Numbered from the stretch's first letter, positions 43,397-53,002 are shown. The stretch: DNA of 64,000 nucleotides from an uncultured Mollicutes bacterium (GCA_900540705.1 UQGR01000001.1:1-64000); one strand, 5' to 3'. The notes: a model not told the origin generated them from the sequence alone. A program made the numbers and translations.

Positions 43397-44701
43397 TTAA
43401 TCCCTCTTTCTAAATTCAAATTTGATTGGTGTACCAAAAAAATCAAAATTTTTTCTTATCTGATTTTCTAAATATCGATGATAGGAAAAGTGTAAATATT
43501 TTGGCTCATTTACAAAAAAGGCAAAGGTTGGAGGCTCTACTCCTACCTGAGAGGAATAATAAAATTTGATTTTTCCTCCATTAAATTCACTAGGCGGAAA
43601 CATAGCCACTGCGTCATTGACCACATCATTTAAAACAGATGTAGCGATTCGACGATGGTTTGCCTCATAGGCCTGTTCTATAGAAGGAAATAGGGTATGG
43701 ACTCTTTTATTTTCAATCGCAGATAAAAATACAATCGGAGCATAATCAAGATACTTAAAGCTTTTTCTAATATCCTCCGTAAATTTCTGCATAGTCTTGG
43801 AATCCTTTTCTACCAAATCCCATTTGTTTACAACGATAATACACGGTCTTCTATATTCCTCTATATATTGTCCCACATGCGTATCCTGTTCTAATATACC
43901 TGTAGAGGCATCTAAGACCAACAAGACCACGTCACTTCTTCCAATCGCATCTAAGCTACGGATGATGGAGTATTTCTCAACATTTTCATATATCTTACCT
44001 CGTTTACGGAGACCTGCGGTATCAATTACGATATACTCCTTACCATCGACCTTAAACTTCGTATCAATCGTATCTCTGGTTGTTCCTGCAATCGGAGATA
44101 CAATGACACGATTGTCTCGTAGTAGGCAATTTGTCAAACTGGATTTTCCTACATTCGGTCGACCTATCAAGGAAAAGCGAATGGCATCATCCTCTTCTTT
44201 CAGTTCCTTTGCTGGAAATTTCTCGATAATTTGATCTAGTAAATTTCCAGTTCCAATGCCATGAGAGGAGGAAACAGGAATTGGATCACCAAATCCTAAG
44301 GCATAAAATTCATAAATGTTATCCTTAAATTTTTGATCATCTACCTTATTGACCGCCAAAATTACTGGCTTACTGGTTCGATAAAGAAGCTTGGCAATAA
44401 AGGAGTCATCCTCTGTAATTCCACTACGACAATCTGTCAAAAAGACGATGACATCTGCTTCCTCCATCGCTATTTCTGCCTGAGCTCTTATCTCAGTCAA
44501 AAAAGGGGCATCTCCCAATTCGATTCCACCGGTATCAATGATAAAGAATTCTTTTGATAGCCAGCTTCCTTTTGCATAAATTCGATCGCGAGTTACCCCT
44601 GGTTGATCATCAGTAATGGATAAACGCTCACCAATAATACGATTAAATAAAGTTGATTTTCCAACGTTTGGTCTACCAACAATAGCTACCTTTGGTAACA
44701 T
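43397..44701 (-). CDS. der: GTPase Der (EngA)
   Basis: Der is an essential GTPase for 50S assembly with two tandem G domains. Both P-loops read GRPNVGKS, near residues 9 and 175. Both G3 motifs are present (DTGG and DTAG), and both G4 motifs (NKVD and NKWD). The C-terminal KH-like domain ends with GTPIKFEFRKR. I take ATG 44701 with GGTGG in front; the family starts at the LPKVAIVG strand. Length about 434. Confidence 0.97.
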   Translation of the reverse strand: MLPKVAIVGRPNVGKSTLFNRIIGERLSITDDQPGVTRDRIYAKGSWLSKEFFIIDTGGIELGDAPFLTEIRAQAEIAMEEADVIVFLTDCRSGITEDDSFIAKLLYRTSKPVILAVNKVDDQKFKDNIYEFYALGFGDPIPVSSSHGIGTGNLLDQIIEKFPAKELKEEDDAIRFSLIGRPNVGKSSLTNCLLRDNRVIVSPIAGTTRDTIDTKFKVDGKEYIVIDTAGLRKRGKIYENVEKYSIIRSLDAIGRSDVVLLVLDASTGILEQDTHVGQYIEEYRRPCIIVVNKWDLVEKDSKTMQKFTEDIRKSFKYLDYAPIVFLSAIENKRVHTLFPSIEQAYEANHRRIATSVLNDVVNDAVAMFPPSEFNGGKIKFYYSSQVGVEPPTFAFFVNEPKYLHFSYHRYLENQIRKNFDFFGTPIKFEFRKRD

Positions 44702-44729
44702 ACTATTCACCACCAATTATGTTAAATTA

Positions 44730-46754
44730 TTATTTTAAAGCATCCTTAAATACATCACCTAAGGTAACAGGAGCTTCCTCATCCTCTAAATACTTTTCAA
44801 AGGATTTTCTCTCCTCACGAACAGCCACCTTACGAATAGAGAGCTTTAAATGCCACTCTGCTGGTCTAATATCTAATACCTCAGCAGTCACCTTGTCATC
44901 AACACTGAAGTAGTCCTTAACAGAACCATTCTGCTGGTCGGTTAGAGCCTCAGATGCAGGAACAAAGCCATCAACGCCTAAGGTTTCTACCATTAATCCA
45001 TTTTCTAGAACTTCCTTGACCTTACCCTCTACAACGTCGCCAGCCTTGGCTGTTACTCTAGTCCAAGGATTATCAATCAATGCCTTTCTAGAAAGAGAAA
45101 TCTTTTCCTTAGAGGCATCCATCGCCAAAATTGCACATTCAACCTCATCCCCAATCTTGACAAAATCATTGAAGTTGTCATTTGGATTATGGGAATATTC
45201 AGAGCGGTGCAGCAATCCCTTCACGTTAGCAGTCAATTCTAATAATAGGCCGAAAGGTAGCTTATTGGTAACCTTACCCTTGACAACCTGTCCTACCTTG
45301 GCTGTTTTTACATAAGCCTCATATGGAGTATCTAACAAGGCTTTTCTAGATAAGGTAAGCTTACCATTCTCCTTGCTTAAAACCTTAACCTCCATAGTAT
45401 CTCCTACCTTGGCAACTGTATGAATATCAGAAGTAAAGGTATGAGATAACTGGTTAATTCTAAGAAGACCCTGGTTATAGTTAAATTTAATAAATAAACC
45501 AAAATTTTCTATTTTAGCTATAGTACCCGTAAGTACAGAGCCTACCTCAATAGAGTCCAGTTCCTTTTGTTTTTCTTGTTCATAAAGTTCTCTTTCAATC
45601 ACTCTTCTAGATACAACTGCATTCTTTCTAGCTTCATTTACCTCAAGAATTCTAACCTCTAAGGTATCCTTTAGTTGAACCTCAGCAGGAGCCTGACTCA
45701 AAGGTAAAAATAAGGTGTTGCCTTGATAACTCACATTGTAGCCCTTACCAGGTACTACCTTGGTCACAGTTACCATAATTGGTTCATCCTTTTCCTTTGC
45801 CTCGACTACCTTTTGGAAAGCAATCTTAGATAGCTGATGTAAACGAGAAAGATAAATGGCTTCCTCCTTTACACTCGCAACCTCACACTCTATCACATCA
45901 CCCTTTTTCACTAGCCCTTTAAAGCTTGTAATATTTGGGTCCTTTGTGTAATGGTCTAGATGCATTCTTCCTTCTGTAAAATTCTGAATATCTAAGTATA
46001 TTGTATTATCATCTACCTGAACTACAGTTCCAGTAACCTGATCCTTTACCTTTGGTTTTTTTGCAAAATCCAAATCTTCCATTTTAATATCTTCCATACT
46101 TCCTAACCTCTCATTAATTAAATCTATTATTTTGGTAGATACCTGATCCATATCTAACTGGCTCGTATCTAATAAAATGGCATCCTCTGCCTGACGCATA
46201 GGTGCTAGGGTGCGATGAGAATCCTTGTAATCCCGAATTTTAATTTCCTCAAGAATTACCTCATATTCTGCTTCTTTCCCCTTAGCAAGAATTTCTTCAT
46301 ATCTTCTTTTAGCCCGAACCTCTGGTGTTGCCGTTAAAAAGATTTTTAAATCCGCATTTGGTAAAACGACAGTCCCGATATCTCTACCATCCATTAAAAC
46401 CTTTCCTTCGGCAGCAGATTGTCTTTGATATTTGACCATCAATTCCCGAACATAAGGAATTTTACAGCAGGTAGATACCGTATTGGTAACTGCACTACTC
46501 CTGATTTCCTCAGAGACGTCTTCCCCATTGAGATAAATTCGATTATCCTTATAGATAATAGAACAATCCTTTAAAAAATCATAGGCATTTTCATCCTCAA
46601 GATTTATTTGTCTTCTTAACGCTTCTAGAGTAACTGCCCGATACATTGCACCTGTATCAATATGGGTAAATCCTAATTTTTTAGCTACAAGCTCCGAAAT
46701 CGACGATTTCCCACTTCCTGCAGGACCATCTAAAGCAACCACAAAATTCTTCAT
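44730..46754 (-). CDS. Cytidylate kinase fused to ribosomal protein S1-like repeats
   Basis: Residues 1-218 are a complete CMP/dCMP kinase: LDGPAGSGKSSIS (P-loop), HIDTGAMYRAVT, MDGRDIGT and AKRRYEE. Residues 230-674 hold about five S1 RNA-binding repeats, like the S1 protein encoded next to cmk in many Firmicutes. No stop codon separates the two parts. At the junction ATG 46095-46097 (Met220) is preceded by GAGAGG (46107-46112), so S1 might also be made separately. The promoter at 46783-46811 drives it, and der follows 28 bases later. Confidence 0.92.
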   Translation of the reverse strand: MKNFVVALDGPAGSGKSSISELVAKKLGFTHIDTGAMYRAVTLEALRRQINLEDENAYDFLKDCSIIYKDNRIYLNGEDVSEEIRSSAVTNTVSTCCKIPYVRELMVKYQRQSAAEGKVLMDGRDIGTVVLPNADLKIFLTATPEVRAKRRYEEILAKGKEAEYEVILEEIKIRDYKDSHRTLAPMRQAEDAILLDTSQLDMDQVSTKIIDLINERLGSMEDIKMEDLDFAKKPKVKDQVTGTVVQVDDNTIYLDIQNFTEGRMHLDHYTKDPNITSFKGLVKKGDVIECEVASVKEEAIYLSRLHQLSKIAFQKVVEAKEKDEPIMVTVTKVVPGKGYNVSYQGNTLFLPLSQAPAEVQLKDTLEVRILEVNEARKNAVVSRRVIERELYEQEKQKELDSIEVGSVLTGTIAKIENFGLFIKFNYNQGLLRINQLSHTFTSDIHTVAKVGDTMEVKVLSKENGKLTLSRKALLDTPYEAYVKTAKVGQVVKGKVTNKLPFGLLLELTANVKGLLHRSEYSHNPNDNFNDFVKIGDEVECAILAMDASKEKISLSRKALIDNPWTRVTAKAGDVVEGKVKEVLENGLMVETLGVDGFVPASEALTDQQNGSVKDYFSVDDKVTAEVLDIRPAEWHLKLSIRKVAVREERKSFEKYLEDEEAPVTLGDVFKDALK

Positions 46755-46782
46755 CCTATCCCTCTTACAAAATATCTATCAT

Positions 46783-46811
46783 ATTATAGCATAATTTTTT
46801 ATGTTTTTCAA
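46783..46811 (-). promoter_or_regulatory. Promoter of cmk-S1 gene
   Basis: On the minus strand TTGAAA (46806-46811) and TATAAT (46783-46788) are 17 bases apart, with an extended -10 TGC directly before TATAAT. Confidence 0.88.
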
Positions 46812-46813
46812 AT

Positions 46814-47545
46814 CTACAAACTATATAAAACCTTAATTTCATGGGGTCTTAACGCTCGAATCTCACCAACGGAGAGTCCATCCAGAGTTACACCACCAAA
46901 GGAAACCCGTTTTAATTTTTTCACGGGATATCCTATACTCTCACACATTCTACGTACCTGACGATTTCTTCCTTCAGTAATCGTTAAAAGAATCAATGTT
47001 GAATTGTTCTTTTTATCAAAGGAAACAATTTCCACCTTCGCTCTTTTTGTAAGCTTGCCGTCAAGGGGAATCCCCTTCATTAGTTGGTTTACAGCTTTTT
47101 GATCAATGATTCCATCTACGCGAACCTGATAAGTCTTTTCAATTTCTTTTGCAGACCTAGTGAGTCGGTAGGATAAATCTCCATCATTGGTAATCAATAG
47201 AACACCCGAGGTATCATAATCTAGTCTCCCAATAGGAAAAAGTCGATATTGCTTCTTCAGCTCCTGAGGTAGTAAATCCATGACCACTCTTCTACCAAGC
47301 TTATCACTAACCGCTGTTAAATATCCGGTTGGCTTATAGAGCAGAAAATAGACTAAAGCTTCTCTAGATAAGACTTTTCCATCAACCTCTACAATATCCT
47401 TCTTGGATATTTTTGTTCCCAGCTCTGTTACAAGCTCACCATTGACTTTAACTCTTCCAGCTAAGATAATTTCTTCACATTTTCTTCTAGAGGCTACACC
47501 ACTTGAGGCCATAACCTTTTGAAGTCTTTCCTTATTATCATCCAC
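46814..47545 (-). CDS. rluB: rRNA pseudouridine synthase RluB/RsuA family
   Basis: An S4 domain (residues 1-60, LQKVMASSGVASRRKCEEI) is followed by the RsuA-type catalytic domain. YKPTGYLTA and FPIGRLDYDTSGVLL (catalytic D near 105) are diagnostic, and EGRNRQVRRM is near 185. It likely modifies 23S rRNA. The start is uncertain between GTGs; 47545 has AAAGGTGA upstream. spmA-spmB-rluB is the same order as in B. subtilis. Confidence 0.93.
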   Translation of the reverse strand: MDDNKERLQKVMASSGVASRRKCEEIILAGRVKVNGELVTELGTKISKKDIVEVDGKVLSREALVYFLLYKPTGYLTAVSDKLGRRVVMDLLPQELKKQYRLFPIGRLDYDTSGVLLITNDGDLSYRLTRSAKEIEKTYQVRVDGIIDQKAVNQLMKGIPLDGKLTKRAKVEIVSFDKKNNSTLILLTITEGRNRQVRRMCESIGYPVKKLKRVSFGGVTLDGLSVGEIRALRPHEIKVLYSL

Positions 47546-47652
47546 GACAATCACCTTTTATAATTCTATCAAAAAAACCTTGTAATTACAACCAAGAATA
47601 CGACTTTTTTCAAAATAAACCTTTCATTTTAGACGAGAAACTTTCAGAAAAT

Positions 47653-47676
47653 AAAAAAGGAGACGTCTCGTCTCCA
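47653..47676 (-). terminator. Terminator after spmB
   Basis: On the minus strand GGAGAC/GTCTCC (47659-47675) forms a GC-rich stem with a short loop, followed by six T. Confidence 0.9.
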
Positions 47677-47682
47677 GCTAAT

Positions 47683-48180
47683 CTATAAAAAATATAAAAA
47701 CACGACAATACAGCAAAGAAAACATACACAATCGCTTATCAATCCTACCGCATAGGCATGACGCGTTTTCTTGATACCAATACTACCAAAATAAAGTCCC
47801 ATTACATATACTGTGGTATCACTTCCACCTTGTAGAATTGCTGAAGTAATTCCTGCCTTACTATCTACACCATAGTCGTTAAAAATTTGCAGCATCAAGG
47901 ACATGCTCGCATGAGAGGAGGCCGGACGAAAGGCACCCTGAACAAATAACGCATTGGGTATTCGAGTGGTTCGTATCAAATCATTTAGCATACCACTCGC
48001 TTTAAACACGTTGACCGCCACAAGCATGCAAAGTAAGTAAGGGAAAATGGTAATTCCTTCCTTCATTTGATATTTTGCACCCTCAATAAAGGAATCATAA
48101 ACATTTGTCTTTTTTACTATACCATGGACTATAATGATTAGAATAAAGCCTATTATGATGTAATAGCTAATGCTTTCCAA
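47683..48180 (-). CDS. spmB: Spore maturation protein B-like, nucleoside-recognition (Gate) domain
   Basis: A 165-residue membrane protein with four or five helices. QGAFRPASSHASMSLMLQI and GSDTTVYVMGLYFGSIGIKKTRHA are the hallmark segments of SpmB, needed in B. subtilis for dehydration of the spore core. It probably starts at a TTG (48180) that overlaps the end of spmA, with GGTGAG upstream. The pair with spmA and location before rluB support the assignment. Confidence 0.88.
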   Translation of the reverse strand: MESISYYIIIGFILIIIVHGIVKKTNVYDSFIEGAKYQMKEGITIFPYLLCMLVAVNVFKASGMLNDLIRTTRIPNALFVQGAFRPASSHASMSLMLQIFNDYGVDSKAGITSAILQGGSDTTVYVMGLYFGSIGIKKTRHAYAVGLISDCVCFLCCIVVFLYFL

Positions 48181-48748
48181 ATTTTCTCACCAGCCGATCT
48201 AACAAGATAGATACTATCGTAGTAATTGTAGAAATCACTAAAATATAAGGGATAATACTGACAGGATTAGAGCTTCCGTATTGCTTTCTTAAGGAGATTA
48301 ATATGGTAGGAATTAAACATAAGCCTGAGGTATTAATTAAAAGAAAGGTAATCATCTCATCTGAAGCTGTTTTAGAATTTCCATTTAAGTCATCTAGCTC
48401 CTTCATTGCCTTTAGTCCAAAGGGGGTAGCAGCTGAACCCATAGATAGCATATTAGCTACAAGATTTAAGCACATATACTGCATTGCTTCACTCTTCCGG
48501 TCTAGCTTCTTGAAGAAGGGATGAAGAATATAGGAAATATAATTGGTAATCAACTGTAAAAGACCACTATTCTTGCATATTTCTAGCATTCCTCCCCAAA
48601 ATATCAATAAGGCATAAATGTCTGCAAAAAGGATTAAGGCATTTTTAGGAGTTGCTAGCAATACCTCTACTACCAGTCCAACCCGATTTGTAATACAGGA
48701 GTAAAGGATTCCTATTAAAAATATAACAACAAAAATTATATTAATCAT
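48167..48748 (-). CDS. spmA: Spore maturation protein A-like, nucleoside-recognition (Gate) domain
   Basis: A 193-residue membrane protein. FWGGMLEICKNSGL near 50 and LNLVANMLSMGSAATPFGLKAM near 95 are the nucleoside-recognition-domain motifs of SpmA. LLINTSGLCLIPT follows. AGGTGA precedes the ATG. It is divergent from the aminopeptidase gene. In B. subtilis SpmA and SpmB act together in the forespore, and homologues also occur in some non-sporulating bacteria. Confidence 0.88.
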   Translation of the reverse strand: MINIIFVVIFLIGILYSCITNRVGLVVEVLLATPKNALILFADIYALLIFWGGMLEICKNSGLLQLITNYISYILHPFFKKLDRKSEAMQYMCLNLVANMLSMGSAATPFGLKAMKELDDLNGNSKTASDEMITFLLINTSGLCLIPTILISLRKQYGSSNPVSIIPYILVISTITTIVSILLDRLVRKFGKH

Positions 48749-48819
48749 GCCTGTCTCACCTAAAGCATTATATGATTTTTATTTTTTAAATATGTGTTAT
48801 TTCATTTAAATACGGTTTA

Positions 48820-48828
48820 TGGTAAAAT
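48820..48828 (+). promoter_or_regulatory. Extended -10 promoter of the aminopeptidase gene
   Basis: TGG-TAAAAT at 48820-48828, 25 bases before the ATG, with a poor -35 (TTTCAT at 17 bases). Confidence 0.5.
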
Positions 48829-48852
48829 AGTAGGCAATAGGAGGATTAAATT

Positions 48853-50220
48853 ATGTATCAAAAATATGCTTGGGAAAAATATCAGGACGAGAAAATGGTA
48901 AGCCTGACTAATTTTAACGAAGATTATAAAAAATTTATAACCAATGGTAAAACAGAACGGCTATGTGTAAAACAGGCCATCGCTTTATGCAAGGAAAAAG
49001 GGTTTAAGGACATCAAAGATTGTACTAGCTTAAAATCTGGAGACAAGGTATATGCGGTAAATAAGAATAAGAATATTGCTGCCTTTGTGATTGGGGAAGA
49101 GCCAATTACGGCTGGACTAGCCATTTTAGGAGCCCATATAGACTCTCCAAGAATGGATTTAAAGCAGAATCCTGTTTATGAAAATGAAACTTTAGTTTAT
49201 CTAGACACCCATTATTATGGTGGTATCATCAAATACCAGTGGGTAACCATTCCTCTAGCTATGTATGGAGTGGTAGTTAAAAAGGATGGTTCTGTTGTTG
49301 ATATTGCAATTGGAGATGAACCAAATGACCCAGTTGTAGGTATCACGGATTTACTCATTCATTTATCTGGGGAAAAGCTTCAAAAAACAGCTGCCAAGGT
49401 CATTGAGGGAGAATCCCTAGACGTGCTCATTGGCTCCATTCCTCTAGAAGGGGAAGAAAAGGATGCTTCTAAGCAAGCCATTCTAAAGCTCTTAAAAAAT
49501 AAATATGGCATTGAAGAGGAAGACTTTATTTCTGCAGAAATTGAAATCGTTCCTGCAGGTCCAGCTAGAGATTTTGGATTAGATAGATCTATGGTTGCTG
49601 GCTATGGACATGATGATAGAGTATGTGCATATACCTCATTACGTGCCTTAGTAGATACACCAAAGTGTAAAAAGACAACCTGTGCCGTATTGATAGACAA
49701 GGAGGAGGTTGGCTCTATTGGAGCAACCGGTGCTTCTTCTGTCTGGTTTGAAAATACAATTGCCACTCTTCTTAGTCTTTCTGAAGAATACTCTGACTTA
49801 AAGCTTAGAAAGGCACTTACAAATTCTGTTATGCTTTCTAGTGATGTCTCTGCAGGATTAGATCCACTATATCCATCCGTTATGGAAAAAAGAAATACTG
49901 CCTATTTAGGAAAAGGTATCTGCTTCAATAAATATACAGGCTCTCGAGGAAAAAGTGGCTGTAATGATGCCCAACCTGAATTTATAGCTGAGCTTAGAAA
50001 AATGATGGATGAAAATGAAATTCATTACCAAACCTCTGAGCTTGGAAGAGTGGATCAGGGTGGCGGTGGAACCATTGCCTATATTTTAGCGAACTACAAT
50101 ATGAATGTCATTGATGCTGGAGTACCTGTTCTTTCTATGCATTCTCCAATGGAAATTGTATCCAAGGTGGATGTTTATGAGGCTTACTTAGCATATAAGA
50201 CATTCCTAAAAAATGCATAG
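48853..50220 (+). CDS. Aminopeptidase, peptidase family M18
   Basis: A 455-residue cytosolic metallo-aminopeptidase. GAHIDSPRMDLKQNP (near 93) and HYYGG hold the first metal ligand region. DKEEVGSIGATGA (near 285) carries the catalytic glutamates. SSDVSAGLDPLYP near 335 and the C-terminal VPVLSMHSPMEI provide the last histidine. This matches family M18 (aspartyl/leucyl aminopeptidase 1 type). It probably trims peptides from protein turnover. TAGGAGG precedes the ATG; it is a single-gene plus-strand unit. Confidence 0.94.
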   Translation: MYQKYAWEKYQDEKMVSLTNFNEDYKKFITNGKTERLCVKQAIALCKEKGFKDIKDCTSLKSGDKVYAVNKNKNIAAFVIGEEPITAGLAILGAHIDSPRMDLKQNPVYENETLVYLDTHYYGGIIKYQWVTIPLAMYGVVVKKDGSVVDIAIGDEPNDPVVGITDLLIHLSGEKLQKTAAKVIEGESLDVLIGSIPLEGEEKDASKQAILKLLKNKYGIEEEDFISAEIEIVPAGPARDFGLDRSMVAGYGHDDRVCAYTSLRALVDTPKCKKTTCAVLIDKEEVGSIGATGASSVWFENTIATLLSLSEEYSDLKLRKALTNSVMLSSDVSAGLDPLYPSVMEKRNTAYLGKGICFNKYTGSRGKSGCNDAQPEFIAELRKMMDENEIHYQTSELGRVDQGGGGTIAYILANYNMNVIDAGVPVLSMHSPMEIVSKVDVYEAYLAYKTFLKNA

Positions 50221-50230
50221 AAATATTCTT

Positions 50231-50256
50231 GAGGGCCTAGCCCTCTTTTTCTTTTT
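50231..50256 (+). terminator. Terminator after aminopeptidase
   Basis: GAGGGC/GCCCTC with a very short loop (50231-50245), followed by TTTTTCTTTTT. Confidence 0.9.
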
Positions 50257-50287
50257 AAAAAAAAATGAAGACAAAATTGTCTTCATT
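50255..50287 (-). terminator. Terminator after metallopeptidase gene
   Basis: On the minus strand AATGAAGACAA pairs with TTGTCTTCATT (50264-50287), followed by a run of T. It sits back to back with the aminopeptidase terminator. Confidence 0.88.
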
Positions 50288-50307
50288 CAAATAAATTTAT
50301 AATCATA

Positions 50308-52296
50308 CTAACAAAGAAAAAACAAATTCCCCATAAGATATTGTTCTATATCCTCTTCTACTAAAATGAAAACTCCATTTGCTAACATATAACTTCCATT
50401 TTCCGTTATATATCTTATATTAGACATTAATAAACTAATTTCATTAAAACCAATATCCGCAGTACCACCACAAAGCAAGCATATGGAAGAGCCTTTTCTA
50501 ACTGCATGTCCTTCTTTAGCAGTCGCTCCACAGCCACAGGTAGATAAATGCTGAGTATGGTTTACCCATGTATAGGGATTATGATAATCATGAGTCTCTG
50601 TATAATGATTACAAATTGTGCAGTAATGATCTATATAATTATGATTAGATAAAAAAGTATTTAAACTATAATCTATGCTCTCACCATCATTAGTATTACT
50701 AACTATAATAACTAATTCCTTTATAGTATTACCTACATCGTCTATATCAATGGTGTAAGCATCATTAAAACTTGAATTTATATAGGATATTTGGTGATTG
50801 CCCTCATTATCTTTTTGATAAATCTGAACAGCACCACCAGTTCCTTTAAATTGTACATTGGTTCGAATAGAATGCGTAAAATTAGATGGAATAGTAATTT
50901 GATAATAATGAGAAGAAAAATATTCTAATTTTCTAGATATAGTATTTGGTTTAGATGCAGAAAAAATATCTGTTGGTTTGACATTAGTCCAAGGATTCTC
51001 TACTTTATCGTCCATCTTTTCTTTATACCAATGCCTTGTATTTATGAGTTGGGAAACCATTGTCCTATAAATATAGTCAAAATCTCCACTATTCCCACAA
51101 TTTTGAATTCCTTTTGTGACCACTTTTTTCAGTGTTGTAAAAGGAATATCTGGCGCGAAATTATTATATTCCTTATAAATAGCGATAATAGATTCTATGC
51201 CACCATAGTCTACTTCTATTGTAATGGGAAACAGAACTGCCCCATATCCACTTGTAGAGGGAAGAGAAATGCCAGTAGAATTAAAAATGAAATGATTTAT
51301 CCATCTTTGTGTATTAGGATATGCCTTGCAAATCACTGTAGTTGCCCAGTTTGCGCAGGCTTCCTTAAACCACCCACTTTGGTGATTGTATGCATTTTGA
51401 ATCGCATGAAAATATTCATGAACTATAGTTTCCTTTAAATCATCATCAAATCCAGAAAAATTATAAATCACCATATAGCTGGAACAAGTATTCATTCCAT
51501 CCAAAAGCTTCACTGTAGATGCTAAAACATTACTATCTTCTGCCTGTTTGGAATCTAAAAAAATTTGATATTTTGAATTAAACATATCTAGTCTTGGTTG
51601 TGAAAATCCTAAATCGATAAATTTTTGTCTAACCGCTTCAAAGTAAAAGGCTGTACTTTCCACTGCTGATTCCATAGTCATACTAGAGTCATAATGAAAC
51701 TGGAAATTTTTACTATTGTATAGTTTTTCTTGAGAAATAGATGTGAGATGAGTCGTATTATATTTATTATAAGAAAGGCTGAATATCGCTTCTATTTTCT
51801 TATGGATTGAAGGAGTTAGGTTGGGTGTTCTAGACACACCATTCATATCTTCATTAGAATAGTTTTGAAGCTGATCTAGTATTCCCTCAATGCACAACGT
51901 ATTTGAAAAATCACGTTTTAAAATCAAATCACAAAAGCATTCAATCTTTTGCTTGTAAGAAATTAGTCCCTTTATATATAACCATTCAGCTATATCATAT
52001 TTGCTCATGTTTGAAAAATCATATTTTTCTTCTATTCTTTTCTTACAGTTATGAACATCAACAGCGCCTTCCATTGTAAATATTTCTTCATAAAGTAGAT
52101 TTTTTATCAGTTCATTTGAAGTTGAATCTACTTCAAGTGAATAGTCTTCAAAAGAAGATAATTGATTATTTAATAATACCTCTTCATTGCTTACTTCTCC
52201 AATAGATGCATATACCGAGTAATTTAATATATCCAAAAACGATGTAAAAAGAAAAGTGAAAATAAATATAGAAAGCATTTTAAAAATTCTCTTCAT
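50308..52296 (-). CDS. Secreted zinc metallopeptidase with C-terminal cysteine-rich repeats
   Basis: A signal peptide covers the first 30 residues (...VYAS). After a helical region of about 170 residues comes a gluzincin-like catalytic domain: ETIVHEYFHAIQNAY near residue 300 (H-E-x-x-H) with WFKEACANWA 15 residues later supplying the third, glutamate, ligand. The last 100 residues hold C-x-x-C and C-x-C pairs (CTIC, CGC, CLLC) with histidines, as in surface proteins of gut Firmicutes. I do not know the substrate. The start is uncertain, since no strong SD is seen; ATG 52296 fits the signal peptide. The gene is notably AT-rich. Confidence 0.78.
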   Translation of the reverse strand: MKRIFKMLSIFIFTFLFTSFLDILNYSVYASIGEVSNEEVLLNNQLSSFEDYSLEVDSTSNELIKNLLYEEIFTMEGAVDVHNCKKRIEEKYDFSNMSKYDIAEWLYIKGLISYKQKIECFCDLILKRDFSNTLCIEGILDQLQNYSNEDMNGVSRTPNLTPSIHKKIEAIFSLSYNKYNTTHLTSISQEKLYNSKNFQFHYDSSMTMESAVESTAFYFEAVRQKFIDLGFSQPRLDMFNSKYQIFLDSKQAEDSNVLASTVKLLDGMNTCSSYMVIYNFSGFDDDLKETIVHEYFHAIQNAYNHQSGWFKEACANWATTVICKAYPNTQRWINHFIFNSTGISLPSTSGYGAVLFPITIEVDYGGIESIIAIYKEYNNFAPDIPFTTLKKVVTKGIQNCGNSGDFDYIYRTMVSQLINTRHWYKEKMDDKVENPWTNVKPTDIFSASKPNTISRKLEYFSSHYYQITIPSNFTHSIRTNVQFKGTGGAVQIYQKDNEGNHQISYINSSFNDAYTIDIDDVGNTIKELVIIVSNTNDGESIDYSLNTFLSNHNYIDHYCTICNHYTETHDYHNPYTWVNHTQHLSTCGCGATAKEGHAVRKGSSICLLCGGTADIGFNEISLLMSNIRYITENGSYMLANGVFILVEEDIEQYLMGNLFFLC

Positions 52297-52317
52297 AAAC
52301 ATACCGACTTTCAAATC

Positions 52318-52980
52318 TTAGCACAACAAAGCTAACCCTCTTAAATTCTTTACTAAAACCTCTAAAGCCATACCATCTTCTATAAATCTAGTATAATCTT
52401 TGTGCAATTTATAAGAATATTTCGTTTGGCTTATATTACTCATCGTAGTAAAATCCACTTTATTATTTTGAATAGGGATCATATATGAATATTCTATACT
52501 ACAAGAATCGGTCAAATTTTCTAAGCTAGTATAATCATATTCAACATTCGTTTTTTCATTTTTAATGCGAAATGATAAACTATATTCAGCTAAAGAAAAA
52601 TATAAAATTAGACTATCTTGACTGAGGAGCCATTGTTCTATGGCTGATTTGTCCAAATAAGATTTAAGGAGGACAGGTACATAAATTGTGTCGTTCTTAT
52701 TCAAATTCTCATAAAAATCCTCTTCTATTACACATTTCATAAGTAAATATTTTCTAGCTTGCAATTCCGAATTATAATATAAATCCTCTTCTATTTCTTG
52801 GATTTGTACCTTTGCTAGAGAAAAATGTTCACCTTTAGTATATAATTGATATATAGTTAAAGGCATGGCAGTACTATCTATTGGGACATTTTCCATACTA
52901 TAATTACAACTATTTAAAGTGAAAGAAAATAAAATTAGTACCACTATTCTAAATAATCGTTTATACTTTACTTTAGCCAC
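52318..52980 (-). CDS. Lipoprotein of unknown function
   Basis: It starts best at GTG 52980, with GGGAG eight bases upstream. That gives a basic start, a hydrophobic core and lipobox LNSC with cysteine at residue 25. The mature part, about 195 residues, is mixed alpha/beta, low in glycine and without a motif I recognise. It lies just before the metallopeptidase gene (21 bases) and shares its AT-rich composition, so the two may function together at the cell surface. Confidence 0.65.
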   Translation of the reverse strand: MAKVKYKRLFRIVVLILFSFTLNSCNYSMENVPIDSTAMPLTIYQLYTKGEHFSLAKVQIQEIEEDLYYNSELQARKYLLMKCVIEEDFYENLNKNDTIYVPVLLKSYLDKSAIEQWLLSQDSLILYFSLAEYSLSFRIKNEKTNVEYDYTSLENLTDSCSIEYSYMIPIQNNKVDFTTMSNISQTKYSYKLHKDYTRFIEDGMALEVLVKNLRGLALLC

Positions 52981-53002
52981 AAAATCATCTCCCAATTCAT
53001 AT

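Noticed and set aside
43797..44234. 145-codon plus-strand ORF opposite der
   Set aside because: It lies wholly antisense to the conserved GTPase gene and has no SD; it is a shadow frame.
51031..51438. 135-codon plus-strand ORF opposite the metallopeptidase
   Set aside because: Antisense to a gene with intact HExxH and signal peptide; AT-rich DNA gives such frames by chance.
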